A model generated the notes under the pieces. The model had not been told where the DNA came from. It saw only the letters and a list, made by a program, of their open reading frames with translations, and ran no database searches. A stretch of DNA of 64,000 bases from Sinomonas sp. ASV486 (GTDB lineage Bacteria > Actinomycetota > Actinomycetes > Actinomycetales > Micrococcaceae): NCBI RefSeq assembly GCF_030908215.1, contig NZ_JAVFJK010000008.1, positions 109,678 through 173,677 of the forward strand. Reading direction: 5' to 3'. This document shows, piece by piece, positions 27,663 through 36,190 of the stretch (position 1 is its first letter; each line of letters starts with the position of its first letter). Both the position numbers and the translations under genes were made by a program.

Positions 27663-28682
27663 ATGACTGAAAGCACTGCCGCATCCCGCGCTGCCCACGG
27701 CTTCGGGCTTGCCACGATCCACGTTGCTCCGTCCGCTGACGGGGAAGGCACGGCGACCGTGCTCGACGTCTGGTTCCCGGCCCCGCAGCTCGGCGAGGCC
27801 GCAGCGCACCTCGCGGACGACGCCGTCGTGGACTCCGCCCCCGCCGACCTCGTCGCGGCCGCGGACAACGGCGACGACGCCGATCGCAGCACCCAGACGA
27901 AGGTCGTCTTCGTCCAGATCGACCTCGACCAGGCCCCCGCCGACACGGCGGACGCCTACCTGCGCCTGCACCTCCTCTCCCACCGGCTCGTGCAGCCCAA
28001 CACGATCAACCTCGACGGCGTGTTCGGCAAGCTCCCGAACGTGGTATGGACCAACTTCGGGCCGTGCCACCCCTCCGAGTTCGAGACGACCCGCGGCAGG
28101 CTGCGGCGCCGGGGAGCCGTCACGGTGTTCGGCGTGGACAAGTTCCCCCGCATGGTCGACTATGTGCTCCCGTCCGGCGTGCGCATCGCCGACGCCGACC
28201 GCGTACGGCTCGGCGCGCACCTCGCCGAGGGCACCACGGTGATGCACGAGGGCTTCGTGAACTTCAACGCCGGTACGCTCGGCAGCTCGATGGTCGAGGG
28301 CCGCATCTCAGCGGGCGTCGTGGTCGGCGACGGCACGGACGTCGGCGGCGGCGCATCGATCATGGGCACGCTCTCGGGCGGCGGCAAGGAGCGGATCTCG
28401 CTCGGCGAACGCGTCCTCCTGGGCGCCAACTCGGGTGTGGGCATCTCGATCGGCGACGACTCGGTGGTCGAGGCGGGCCTGTACGTGACTGCGGGCACGC
28501 GCGTGCGGATCAGCGGTTTCAAGGACGCTTTCGGTGAGAACGCCGAAAAGGTCGTCAAGGCCATCGATCTCTCGGGCCAGCCGAATCTGCTCTTCCGCCG
28601 CAACTCCACGAACGGACAGGTCGAGGCGCTTCCCCGCGCGGGCCAGACGGTCGAGCTCAACGAGGCGCTGCACGCCAACTGA
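27663..28682 (+). CDS. dapD: Tetrahydrodipicolinate N-succinyltransferase (actinobacterial type)
   Basis: DapD transfers succinate from succinyl-CoA to tetrahydrodipicolinate. The 339-aa protein has a long alpha/beta N-terminal domain with [20 protein letters not shown] and a left-handed beta-helix with hexapeptide turns ([40 protein letters not shown]). This is the longer actinobacterial form. TAGACT (27650-27655) ends 7 nt before the ATG, suggesting leaderless translation. It diverges from dapE with a 51-bp shared promoter space. Confidence 0.93.
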   Translation: MTESTAASRAAHGFGLATIHVAPSADGEGTATVLDVWFPAPQLGEAAAHLADDAVVDSAPADLVAAADNGDDADRSTQTKVVFVQIDLDQAPADTADAYLRLHLLSHRLVQPNTINLDGVFGKLPNVVWTNFGPCHPSEFETTRGRLRRRGAVTVFGVDKFPRMVDYVLPSGVRIADADRVRLGAHLAEGTTVMHEGFVNFNAGTLGSSMVEGRISAGVVVGDGTDVGGGASIMGTLSGGGKERISLGERVLLGANSGVGISIGDDSVVEAGLYVTAGTRVRISGFKDAFGENAEKVVKAIDLSGQPNLLFRRNSTNGQVEALPRAGQTVELNEALHAN

Positions 28683-28690
28683 CACCGCGC

Positions 28691-28730
28691 ACGACGGCGG
28701 CCGCGCACCCAGGTGCGCACCCGCCGTCGT
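28691..28730 (+). terminator. Hairpin terminator after dapD
   Basis: ACGACGGCGG pairs with CCGCCGTCGT, with a nested GCGCACC/GGTGCGC stem inside. It directly follows the dapD stop and precedes a new gene with its own Shine-Dalgarno. Confidence 0.75.
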
Positions 28731-28783
28731 CCATGTGGTCCCCTCACCAGCAAACCCCCAGCCTGAGTTCAAGGAGCACCCGG

Positions 28784-29632
28784 ATGGCCCTCGCCCGCAG
28801 AGTGCGGCGCGCCCTCACCGTCCTCGTGGCGCTGGCCCTCGTTGCGGTGGGCCTCTACATCACCTCGCTCGTGCTCAACCGCAGCCCTGCGCCCGTCGTC
28901 GAAGGCTGCACGGCGCCGCTCGGCAACGCGACCCAGTCCCTCGCCACGGACCAGACGGCGAACGCCGCGCTCATCACGGCGATCTCGGTGCGCCGCGGCC
29001 TGCCACCCCGAGCCGCGACGATCGCGCTCGCGACCGCGATGCAGGAGTCGAAGCTGCGCAACATCGGCTACGGCGACACGGCTGGCCCCGACTCGCGCGG
29101 GCTGTTCCAACAGCGCCCGTCACAGGGGTGGGGCACAGAGGCGCAGATCATGGACCCCGTCTACGCGACGAACGCGTTCTATGACGTGCTCATCAAGATC
29201 GAGGGCTACGAGAGCCTGCCGATCACCGAGGCCGCGCAGAAGGTCCAGAAGTCGGGGTACCCCCAAGGGTATGCCCAGCACGAGGACATGGGGCGCGCGT
29301 TCGCCTCGGCCCTGACGGGCCAGTCGCAGGCGGCGCTCACCTGCACGCTGCGCGCGCCGGACGCTGCCGGGGATCCTGTGACGGTCAAGAGCCAGCTGAT
29401 CCTCGCGTACGGCGCGATGCAGGCTACCGCTGCCGGCAAGACCCTCACGCTCCCCGCGAGCGACGCCCAGGGCTGGTCCATCGCCCAGTGGGCCGTGGCG
29501 AACGCCAAGCAGCTGGCGATCACCAAGATCGACTATGCGGGCCACACGTGGCTGCGCGACGGCAACAAGGGTTGGACCGCCTCCGCGGCGCCCACGGACA
29601 TCGTGACGATCACCGTCGCCGAGGCGCCGTAG
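28784..29632 (+). CDS. Membrane-anchored lysozyme-like protein of unknown function
   Basis: The 282-aa protein has an N-terminal membrane anchor (ALTVLVALALVAVGLYITSL) and an external domain. The segment IALATAMQESKLRNIGYGDT, with a Glu after a helix, followed by SRGLFQQRPSQGWGT and MDPVYATNAFYDVL, resembles the active-site region of lytic transglycosylases (Glu, then Gly-Leu-Phe-Gln). This family is widespread in Actinobacteria and often mis-called a heavy metal transporter. The ATG has AAGGAG 7 nt upstream. A peptidoglycan role is an inference. Confidence 0.7.
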   Translation: MALARRVRRALTVLVALALVAVGLYITSLVLNRSPAPVVEGCTAPLGNATQSLATDQTANAALITAISVRRGLPPRAATIALATAMQESKLRNIGYGDTAGPDSRGLFQQRPSQGWGTEAQIMDPVYATNAFYDVLIKIEGYESLPITEAAQKVQKSGYPQGYAQHEDMGRAFASALTGQSQAALTCTLRAPDAAGDPVTVKSQLILAYGAMQATAAGKTLTLPASDAQGWSIAQWAVANAKQLAITKIDYAGHTWLRDGNKGWTASAAPTDIVTITVAEAP

Positions 29633-29672
29633 CCCAACGCGGAGTCACCTCCCAGCAACCCGGAGCCACCTC

Positions 29673-30950
29673 TCAACGCAGGAGGCGCTCCTCGACGAGG
29701 TTGGCAGCGCGGGCGCTGCCGCCAGCCGCCACAATCGCTTCTCCGAGCTCCCGCGCACGACGCCGGTAGGCCGGCTCCCCGAGGACCCTCGCCACGGCAT
29801 CCCGCACCTGCGCAGGCGTGGGCCGTCCCGTCTTGAGGTTCATGCCGGCCCCAGACCAGGCCACGCGGCGGGCAATCTCCGGCTTGTCGATCGCGCCGCC
29901 CGCAATGACGAGCGGGACGCCCGCGGCGAGGGATGCGAGCACGGTACCGTACCCGCCATTGCTCACCACCGCGCTGACCTCCCCGAGGATGCGCCCGTAG
30001 GGCAGGAAGTCGGCTGCGAAGACGCCCTCCGGCAGCCCGCCGACGCCCGGTCCACCGCCTGTGGAGAGCACGACGACGGGCCGCATCGACGTCGCCGCGG
30101 CACCGCCCGCGAGGCCCAGGACGGCTGGCCGCAGGAGCTCGTCGGGATCGACGTCGAGAGTCCCTTGGGTGACGTGCACAACATCGCTTCCCGCCGGCCA
30201 GCTCCCCCACCAGTCGGGGAGGGCGCCCTCGGATGGCGGCGCCAGCTCTCCGATGAACTCGACGCCCGGCACCGGCTCAGGCCGTGGGTACTCAAGCTCG
30301 GCAATCCCCTGGGCGAGCGTGAGCCGCGCGGAGTAGAGCGAGTCGAGGCCCGGGCGCCGCGTTGGTCCGAGCCCGGCGGCCGCGCGAGCGCGATTCACGA
30401 AGGCCCGCAGCACGCTTCCGGGCCCGGCCGTGAGCACCGATGCGAGGAGCCGGTTGCGAAGGGCTGCCGGCCCTCCGTCCGCGGGAAGGAACGGCAGGCC
30501 AGTGGGAGGACCCCAGGGGTTGTGCAGGCTCAGCGGCACAAGTGAGACCGAGGCCCACGGGATGCCTTCGCGCTGCGCCCACATCCCGGGACCGAGGCAC
30601 AGGGCATCGGCCACGACGGCATCCGGGCGGACGGCTGCGGCCAGCCGCGCGACGTCATGCGTCTGAGCCGGCGCGGTGCCGATGAAGACGTGCCTGAGAT
30701 TCGCAAGGGTGGCCCGGAATCCGTGTCCGTCCCCGATGACGGGGAAGGTCTCCCCCAGACGTGCGTCGTCGAAGTCGGGGGCCGAACGCCACAGTGAGGG
30801 CAGCGCCCCCACACGCTCGAAGCGCTCGGCGTACTTCGCGCCTGTGTACGCATGGACCTCGTGGCCCCTCCGCACGAGCTCCCCCGCCAGTGATGCCACG
30901 GGATTGACGTGGCCCGCGAAAGGCATCGCGGCCACAAGGATCGTCCCCAT
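29673..30950 (-). CDS. MGT/UGT-type glycosyltransferase (GT1)
   Basis: This 425-aa enzyme has two Rossmann-like halves. The N-terminus ILVAAMPFAGHVNPVASLAG is typical of macrolide and sterol glycosyltransferases and the C-terminal donor-binding half contains VSNGGYGTVLASLAAGVPLV and IDKPEIARRVAWSGAG. The usual catalytic His is near residue 14. The acceptor is unknown; small hydrophobic acceptors are common in the family. Its ATG is 3 bp after the stop of the upstream unknown gene, so these two form an operon. Confidence 0.82.
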   Translation of the reverse strand: MGTILVAAMPFAGHVNPVASLAGELVRRGHEVHAYTGAKYAERFERVGALPSLWRSAPDFDDARLGETFPVIGDGHGFRATLANLRHVFIGTAPAQTHDVARLAAAVRPDAVVADALCLGPGMWAQREGIPWASVSLVPLSLHNPWGPPTGLPFLPADGGPAALRNRLLASVLTAGPGSVLRAFVNRARAAAGLGPTRRPGLDSLYSARLTLAQGIAELEYPRPEPVPGVEFIGELAPPSEGALPDWWGSWPAGSDVVHVTQGTLDVDPDELLRPAVLGLAGGAAATSMRPVVVLSTGGGPGVGGLPEGVFAADFLPYGRILGEVSAVVSNGGYGTVLASLAAGVPLVIAGGAIDKPEIARRVAWSGAGMNLKTGRPTPAQVRDAVARVLGEPAYRRRARELGEAIVAAGGSARAANLVEERLLR

Positions 30951-30953
30951 GAC

Positions 30954-31565
30954 TCACATTAAAAGTTCAACCACCGGCTTGAGGTAGCTCCTGAACGCCT
31001 CTCTGTCCTCGAGCAGGCTCTGGCTCATGATGACTTTGTCCGCGTTGACGAGCCACGCTCGGTCCTCGCTGAGGGGAAGCTCGATGATCGTGAGGTTGAA
31101 GTCCCGCGCTGCGGTGCCGACCTCGAGCTGGCGCTCCTCGACGATCTCACGCAGCACATTGGTGGCTCCGACGGCCTCGCGCTTCCTCTCGAGACGCTCG
31201 TACTCCGCGCGACGCTCCCGCGCCCACGTCAGCGCTGCGCCGAAGTGCGCTTGAAGCGATCGCTGCAGCGCCGGCGCCTCCCCGAAGGCACCGAAGGCAG
31301 GCGGCTCGACGGCGGGGCTCATCTCGGGATGGTTCTCGATCAGGTGCTGCCACCAGGCCTCCCACTCGCGGCGGAGCGCGGGGAGGCCGCCCACATGCTG
31401 CGTGAGCTGATGGTGGTCAGCTTCGCGGACCCGCGGCTGTGCTGGAGCGACCGGCGGCATGCCAGCACCGTCGAGCCCTGCATGGTCCTTGAGGTAGAGC
31501 GCGAGCAGCATAGGGCCGGACGTGTCCATCGTGATCCGCCAGCCGGGTCCGCCAGTGTGGTGCAT
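30954..31565 (-). CDS. Conserved hypothetical protein paired with glycosyltransferase
   Basis: I do not recognise this 203-aa protein. It is soluble, rich in charged residues, with a Trp-rich stretch REWEAWWQHLIENHPEMSP and a helical central part with ERLERKREAVGATNVLRE, then a C-terminal strand-helix region with NLTIIELPLSEDRAWLV. The last part resembles the carboxy-terminal strand of small alpha/beta proteins. The start is ATG 31565, with AAGGAAG about 13 nt upstream; an ATG 12 codons later is possible. It is translated just ahead of the glycosyltransferase gene. Confidence 0.7.
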   Translation of the reverse strand: MHHTGGPGWRITMDTSGPMLLALYLKDHAGLDGAGMPPVAPAQPRVREADHHQLTQHVGGLPALRREWEAWWQHLIENHPEMSPAVEPPAFGAFGEAPALQRSLQAHFGAALTWARERRAEYERLERKREAVGATNVLREIVEERQLEVGTAARDFNLTIIELPLSEDRAWLVNADKVIMSQSLLEDREAFRSYLKPVVELLM

Positions 31566-31655
31566 AGTCGCATCGCTTCCTTGCCGGTCTTCTCCCAGTG
31601 TATTCCTGTGGAGGCATTCCAGTGGAGGACGGTGGGCGGTGGCCTCCTCGCCCCT

Positions 31656-31811
31656 TCAGCGGCTGCCCGCCCCGATGATCGAGACCTGCGCCCGGACCAC
31701 GTCGACGCACAGCTGGGCGTCGAGCCAGCGGCCCTGGAGCATGGCGTGGAGCCCGAGGCCCTCGACGGCGGCCATGAGCCGCTCGGCCCTCACGCACGAG
31801 GTCGCCTTCAT
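31656..31811 (-). CDS. Small hypothetical protein opposite galE
   Basis: This 51-aa open frame starts at ATG 31811 and reads MKATSCVRAERLMAAVEGLG and then HAMLQGRWLDAQLCVDVVRA. All 51 sense codons end in G or C, which is strong evidence for coding in this genome. No Shine-Dalgarno is visible and no family is recognised. It diverges from galE with 39 bp between starts and lies 90 bp before the 203-aa unknown gene. Confidence 0.45.
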   Translation of the reverse strand: MKATSCVRAERLMAAVEGLGLHAMLQGRWLDAQLCVDVVRAQVSIIGAGSR

Positions 31812-31850
31812 GTAGGTAGCACACTTGTGCCCATCGATAGGATCTAGACC

Positions 31851-32867
31851 ATGCGCATTCTCGTCACCGGAGGCACCGGCTACATCGGCTCCCACACGGT
31901 CCTGACCCTGCTCGAAGGAGGCCACGACGTGGTCGCCGTCGACAATCTGTCCAACTCGAGCCCGGAGTCCCTCCGCCGCGTGGGCGAGCTCGCGGGCCGC
32001 GATGCCACCTTCGTCGAAGCAGACATCACCGATGAGGCGGCGCTCGACGCCGTCTTCGCCGAGCATTCTCCCGAGGCCGTGATCCACTTCGCCGGGCTCA
32101 AGGCCGTCGGGGAGTCATCGGCCATCCCGCTCGACTACTACTTCAACAACGTCTCGGGGACGATCGCCCTCCTGCGCGTCATGGAGCGGCACGGCGTCCG
32201 CAAGATCGTGTTCTCCTCCTCGGCCACGGTCTACGGAGACCGCAATCCTGCGCCGTACGTCGAGAAGATGGAGATCGGGGCGATGAACCCCTATGGGCGC
32301 ACCAAGGAGCAGATCGAAGACATCCTCTCCGACCTCGGCGCATCCAGCCCCGAATGGCATATAGCGCTGCTGCGCTACTTCAACCCGGTCGGCGCTCATC
32401 CCTCGGGTCGGATCGGCGAAGACCCGCAGGGGATCCCGAACAACCTCGTCCCCTTCATCGCCCAGGTCGCCGTGGGCCGCCGCGAGAAGCTCATGGTCTT
32501 CGGCGGGGACTACGAGACGCCGGATGGCACATGCCAGCGCGACTTCATCCACGTCGTCGACCTCGCCCAAGGCCACGCGGCCGCGCTCACGTACCTCGAG
32601 GACCATGCCGGCGTGTTCCGCTGGAACCTCGGGTCCGGCCGCGGCACGAGCGTGCTCGAGATGCTCCATGCGTTCGAGAAGGCCGTGGGCGCCCCGATCC
32701 CGTACGAGATCGCGCCGCGCCGCGCCGGCGACCTCCCCGCGTTCTGGGCCGACCCCTCGGCCGCCCTGGCCGATCTGGGCTGGTCCACGACAAGGACCGT
32801 CGAGGCGATGTGCGAGGACCACTGGCGCTGGCAGAAGAGCAACCCGATGGGCTACCAGCCCGTCTGA
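31851..32867 (+). CDS. galE: UDP-glucose 4-epimerase GalE
   Basis: GalE interconverts UDP-glucose and UDP-galactose for sugar use and wall polymers. The 338-aa SDR protein has the NAD motif ILVTGGTGYIGSHTVLTLLE, VFSSSATVYGD with the catalytic Ser, and the YxxxK motif YGRTKEQIED. The C-terminus has CQRDFIHVVDLAQGHAAAL. TAGGAT at 31838-31843 lies 7 nt before the ATG with no Shine-Dalgarno. It is followed by a terminator shared with convergent gltA. Confidence 0.95.
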   Translation: MRILVTGGTGYIGSHTVLTLLEGGHDVVAVDNLSNSSPESLRRVGELAGRDATFVEADITDEAALDAVFAEHSPEAVIHFAGLKAVGESSAIPLDYYFNNVSGTIALLRVMERHGVRKIVFSSSATVYGDRNPAPYVEKMEIGAMNPYGRTKEQIEDILSDLGASSPEWHIALLRYFNPVGAHPSGRIGEDPQGIPNNLVPFIAQVAVGRREKLMVFGGDYETPDGTCQRDFIHVVDLAQGHAAALTYLEDHAGVFRWNLGSGRGTSVLEMLHAFEKAVGAPIPYEIAPRRAGDLPAFWADPSAALADLGWSTTRTVEAMCEDHWRWQKSNPMGYQPV

Positions 32868-32880
32868 GTCACCCATGGCA

Positions 32881-32918
32881 ACGGCCGGCGCCTCCCCCCA
32901 AGGGAAGGCACCGGCCGT
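32881..32918. terminator. Bidirectional terminator between galE and gltA
   Basis: ACGGCCGGCGCCTCCC pairs with the reverse complement at 32903-32918 with two mismatches. The right arm and its 3' flank (AGTCGTACCC) resemble the palindrome at 41795-41846, so the two appear to belong to one repeat family. Confidence 0.75.
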
Positions 32919-32941
32919 AGTCGTACCCGGGGCGGGTGGGA

Positions 32942-34225
32942 TCAGCGCGCGGGGTAGTTGCGCGCTTCCTCACCCACGTAGAGCTGGCGGGGGCGCCCGA
33001 TCTTGGTCTGCGGGTCGTTGATCATCTCGCGCCACTGGGCGATCCAGCCCGGCAGGCGGCCGATCGCGAAGAGCACCGTGAACATCTTCTCCGGGAAGCC
33101 CATCGCCTTGTAGATGAGGCCCGTGTAGAAGTCGACGTTCGGGTAGAGCTTGCGCTGGATGAAGTAGTCGTCCGCGAGGGCCTTCTCCTCGAGCCGCATC
33201 GCGATGTCCAGGAGCTCGTCGTTGCCGCCCAGCTTGCCGAGGATCTCGTGGGCCGTGGCCTTGATGATCTTGGCGCGGGGGTCGTAGTTCTTGTAGACGC
33301 GGTGTCCGAAGCCCATCAGCCGGACCCCGTCTTCCTTGTTCTTGACCTTCTCCATGAAGTCCTCAGGCCTGACGCCGTCGGCCTGGATGCGGCGGAGCAT
33401 GTTGAGCACGGCCTCGTTGGCACCACCGTGGAGCGGGCCGAAGAGTGCGTTGATGCCCGCGGAAACGGAAGCGAACATGTTCGCGTTCGCAGACCCGACG
33501 AGGCGTACGGTCGACGTCGAGCAGTTCTGCTCGTGGTCCGCGTGCAGGATCAGGAGCGTGTCGAGCGCCTTCACGACAAGCGGGTCGAGCTCGTACGGCT
33601 CCGCGGCCAGTCCGAAGGAGAGGCGCAGGAAGTTCTCCACGAGGTTCATGGAGTTGTCCGGGTAGAGCAGGGCCTGGCCGACCGACTTCTTGTGCGCGTA
33701 CGCGGCGATCACGGGGAGCTTGGCCATGAGCCGGATGGTGGAGAGCTCCACCTGCTCCTCGTTGAACGGGTCAAGCGAGTCCTGGTAGAACGTCGACAGC
33801 GCCGAGACGGCCGAGGACAGCACCGGCATCGGGTGCGCATCGCGGGGGAAGCCCGCGAAGAAGCTCTTGAGCTCCTCGTGCAGGAGGGTGTGGCGACGGA
33901 TCTTCTGGTCGAACTCATCGAGCTCGGACCCCGTCGGCAGGTTCCCGTAGATGAGGAGGTAGGAGACCTCGAGGAAGCTCGAGTGCTGGGCCAGCTGCTC
34001 GATCGGGTAGCCGCGGTACCGCAGGATCCCCTCATCGCCGTCGATGAAGGTGATAGCCGAGGTGGTGGCAGCGGTGTTCATGAAGCCCGGGTCGAAGGTG
34101 ACGGCGCCGGTCTCCTTCAGCAGCTTCGAGACGTCATAGCCGTCGTTTCCTTCAACAGCGGCAATGCGGGGAAGCTGGAGCTCTCCCCCTTCGTGACGCA
34201 GGACAGCGCCGTTCATCTCAGTCAT
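32942..34225 (-). CDS. gltA: Citrate synthase (type II)
   Basis: Citrate synthase makes citrate from acetyl-CoA and oxaloacetate. The 427-aa length and N-terminal domain match the NADH-sensitive hexameric bacterial type. Active-site His residues are seen in LHADHEQNCSTSTVR and GPLHGGANEAVLNML, and GFGHRVYKNYDPRAKII carries the third conserved His and Asp region. The ATG has GAAGGGGAACC just upstream. It converges with galE. A cytoplasmic TCA enzyme, monocistronic. Confidence 0.95.
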   Translation of the reverse strand: MTEMNGAVLRHEGGELQLPRIAAVEGNDGYDVSKLLKETGAVTFDPGFMNTAATTSAITFIDGDEGILRYRGYPIEQLAQHSSFLEVSYLLIYGNLPTGSELDEFDQKIRRHTLLHEELKSFFAGFPRDAHPMPVLSSAVSALSTFYQDSLDPFNEEQVELSTIRLMAKLPVIAAYAHKKSVGQALLYPDNSMNLVENFLRLSFGLAAEPYELDPLVVKALDTLLILHADHEQNCSTSTVRLVGSANANMFASVSAGINALFGPLHGGANEAVLNMLRRIQADGVRPEDFMEKVKNKEDGVRLMGFGHRVYKNYDPRAKIIKATAHEILGKLGGNDELLDIAMRLEEKALADDYFIQRKLYPNVDFYTGLIYKAMGFPEKMFTVLFAIGRLPGWIAQWREMINDPQTKIGRPRQLYVGEEARNYPAR

Positions 34226-34330
34226 GGTTCCCCTTCAATGGGCAGCTCGCAACGTTCTTAAGCTACTCCGAGTTCCCGCACGGCACTAATCGATACCGCC
34301 GGTCCCGTGAGTCCTGTCACGTTCGCTGGA

Positions 34331-35488
34331 CTATCGGGAGGTCAGGCGCTCCACAGCGGCGTCGATGCGCTCGTCGGTCCCCGTGAGGGCCACACGGATG
34401 TAGCCCGCGCCGTCGTCCCCGTAGAACACGCCCGGGCCAACCACGATCCCCAGCCCGGCGAGGCGATCGACCGTAGCCCACGTGTCCTCGCCGGCGGTGC
34501 ACCAAAGGTACAGTCCCGCCTCGGAGTGCGAGAGCGTGAGCCCGAATTCCTCGAGGGCAGGGAGGAGCCGCTCGCGGCGCGACCGGTAGAGGTCCTTCTG
34601 CGCCAGCACATGGGCCTCGTCGCCGAGCGCCACGCGCATGGCCTCCTGGACCGGATAGGGCATGATCATGCCCGCGTGCTTGCGGCTGTTGACGAGGTTC
34701 GGCATGAGCTCTGGGGCACCCGCGACGAATGCAGCACGGTACCCGGCGAGGTTGGACTGCTTGCTCAGCGAGTAGACGCTCAGGAGCCCGGTGAGGTCCC
34801 CGCCGCTCACGCGGGGATCGAGCACGGACGGAACGGCCTGCCCGCCGCGCTGCAGGTCCCACGCACCCCAGCCGAGCTCGGCATAGCACTCGTCTGAGGC
34901 CACAACCGCACCGAGCGAACGCGCGCGGTCGACGGCGCCGCGCAGCTCGTCAGCGCTCCGCACCGCCCCGGTCGGGTTGCCCGGAGAGTTGAGCCACACG
35001 AGCCGCACGCGTGCGAGCGTCGCGTCGTCGAGCTCATCGAGGCTGTCCGCGGCGACCGCGGTTGCACCCGCCAGACGCGCCCCGATGTCATAGGTCGGGT
35101 AGGCGACGGCGGGACGCACCACCACGTCGCCCTCGCCGAGCCCCAGCAGGAACGGCAGCCACGCCACGAGCTCCTTGGAGCCGATGGTCGGCATGACGGC
35201 CTGCTCGTCGAGGCCCGTGACGCCGCGGCGCCGGGCGAACCACTCGACGACCGCCTCGCGCAGCGCCTGCGTGCCGTGCACGGTGGGATACCCGTGCGCA
35301 TCGGAGGCCGCCTTGAGCGCTTCCTGCACCACCTCTGGGGTGGGGTCAACAGGCGTGCCGATCGAGAGGTTCACGGCACCACCGGGGTGCCGGGCCGCCT
35401 TCGCCGCGTACGGGGCCATGGCCTCCCAGGGGTAGTCGGGCAGGTCCAGCCCGAAAGCCCGGCCCGTGGCGCTGCGTCCTGGCTCCAC
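34331..35488 (-). CDS. dapC: Succinyldiaminopimelate aminotransferase
   Basis: This 385-aa PLP aminotransferase (fold type I) acts in the succinylase branch of lysine synthesis. It has VNLSIGTPVDPTPEVVQEAL, GYPTVHGTQALREAV, LNSPGNPTGAV for PLP contact and VYSLSKQSNLAGYRAAFV with the Schiff-base lysine. The GTG at 35488 gives MEPGRSATGRAFGLDLPDYP, the usual N-terminus of actinobacterial DapC; it is 2 bp after the fdxA stop. The fdxA-dapC pairing is conserved in Actinobacteria and supports this identity over other aminotransferases. Confidence 0.92.
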   Translation of the reverse strand: MEPGRSATGRAFGLDLPDYPWEAMAPYAAKAARHPGGAVNLSIGTPVDPTPEVVQEALKAASDAHGYPTVHGTQALREAVVEWFARRRGVTGLDEQAVMPTIGSKELVAWLPFLLGLGEGDVVVRPAVAYPTYDIGARLAGATAVAADSLDELDDATLARVRLVWLNSPGNPTGAVRSADELRGAVDRARSLGAVVASDECYAELGWGAWDLQRGGQAVPSVLDPRVSGGDLTGLLSVYSLSKQSNLAGYRAAFVAGAPELMPNLVNSRKHAGMIMPYPVQEAMRVALGDEAHVLAQKDLYRSRRERLLPALEEFGLTLSHSEAGLYLWCTAGEDTWATVDRLAGLGIVVGPGVFYGDDGAGYIRVALTGTDERIDAAVERLTSR

Positions 35489-35490
35489 GC

Positions 35491-35817
35491 TCAGCTGGCT
35501 GCGTTCTGTGGAGGGAGGGCCGCAACGAGCGGGTGGTCCTTGCCCGTGTTGCCGAGCTTCGCCGCCCCGCCCGGGGAACCGAGGTCGTCGAAGAACTCGA
35601 CGTTGGCCTTGTAGTAGTCGGCCCACTCGTCCGGAACATCGTCCTCGTAGTAGATCGCCTCGACCGGGCACACGGGCTCGCACGCACCGCAGTCGACGCA
35701 CTCGTCCGGGTGGATGTAGAGGGACCGTTCGCCTTCATAGATGCAGTCGACGGGACATTCCTCGACGCAGGCCTTGTCCTTCACATCGACGCACGGCTGT
35801 GCGATCACGTATGTCAC
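35491..35817 (-). CDS. fdxA: 7Fe-type ferredoxin FdxA
   Basis: The 108-aa ferredoxin carries [3Fe-4S] and [4Fe-4S] clusters for low-potential electron transfer. Cysteine motifs are [11 protein letters not shown] and [16 protein letters not shown] with the early CVDVKDKAC. The C-terminus ([13 protein letters not shown]) is the usual stabilising helix. The start is GTG ([11 protein letters not shown]) with AGAGGG upstream. It is upstream of dapC in one operon. Confidence 0.94.
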   Translation of the reverse strand: MTYVIAQPCVDVKDKACVEECPVDCIYEGERSLYIHPDECVDCGACEPVCPVEAIYYEDDVPDEWADYYKANVEFFDDLGSPGGAAKLGNTGKDHPLVAALPPQNAAS

Positions 35818-35950
35818 GGTGCCACCCTCTCTTCCCTCGCCCTCACTGCTGACGTCTTCTCGCAGATCTACCGGGGCCGATTGAGCCTATTATCTCCCGG
35901 CTGGCTCCCGCCACTCCACGGAGACACGTGCCGTAGCACTACGATGGAGC

Positions 35951-36190
35951 GTGCCGTCCTCTCCCGTCGAACTCCTGCGCTCGCTCGCCCCGGGTACGCG
36001 CGTGGTGGTGCGCCGCCGGATCGAGGGCGGCTTCGCGGACACGCTCGGGGATCTGGTAGCGCACGACGGCGCAACGGTCACCATCCGCACGAGGCGCGGC
36101 AACGCCGTCGTGCTTCTCGAAGACGTCGTGGCTGCGAAGCCAGTCCCTCCGCCTCCTCCGCGTCGGGCGGCTCGCCGACCCGAGGGCTAG
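35951..36190 (+). CDS. Small SH3-like domain protein (Rv0428c N-terminal domain type)
   Basis: This 79-aa protein reads ELLRSLAPGTRVVVRRRIEG and then TRRGNAVVLLEDVVAAKPVP. It matches the SH3-like domain that precedes the GNAT domain in Rv0428c-type acetyltransferases, but here it stands alone with a Pro/Arg-rich end. The GTG start has TACGAT (35940-35945) 5 nt upstream and no Shine-Dalgarno. Its stop overlaps the stop region of the convergent gene at 36187-36190. Function unknown. Confidence 0.7.
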   Translation: MPSSPVELLRSLAPGTRVVVRRRIEGGFADTLGDLVAHDGATVTIRTRRGNAVVLLEDVVAAKPVPPPPPRRAARRPEG

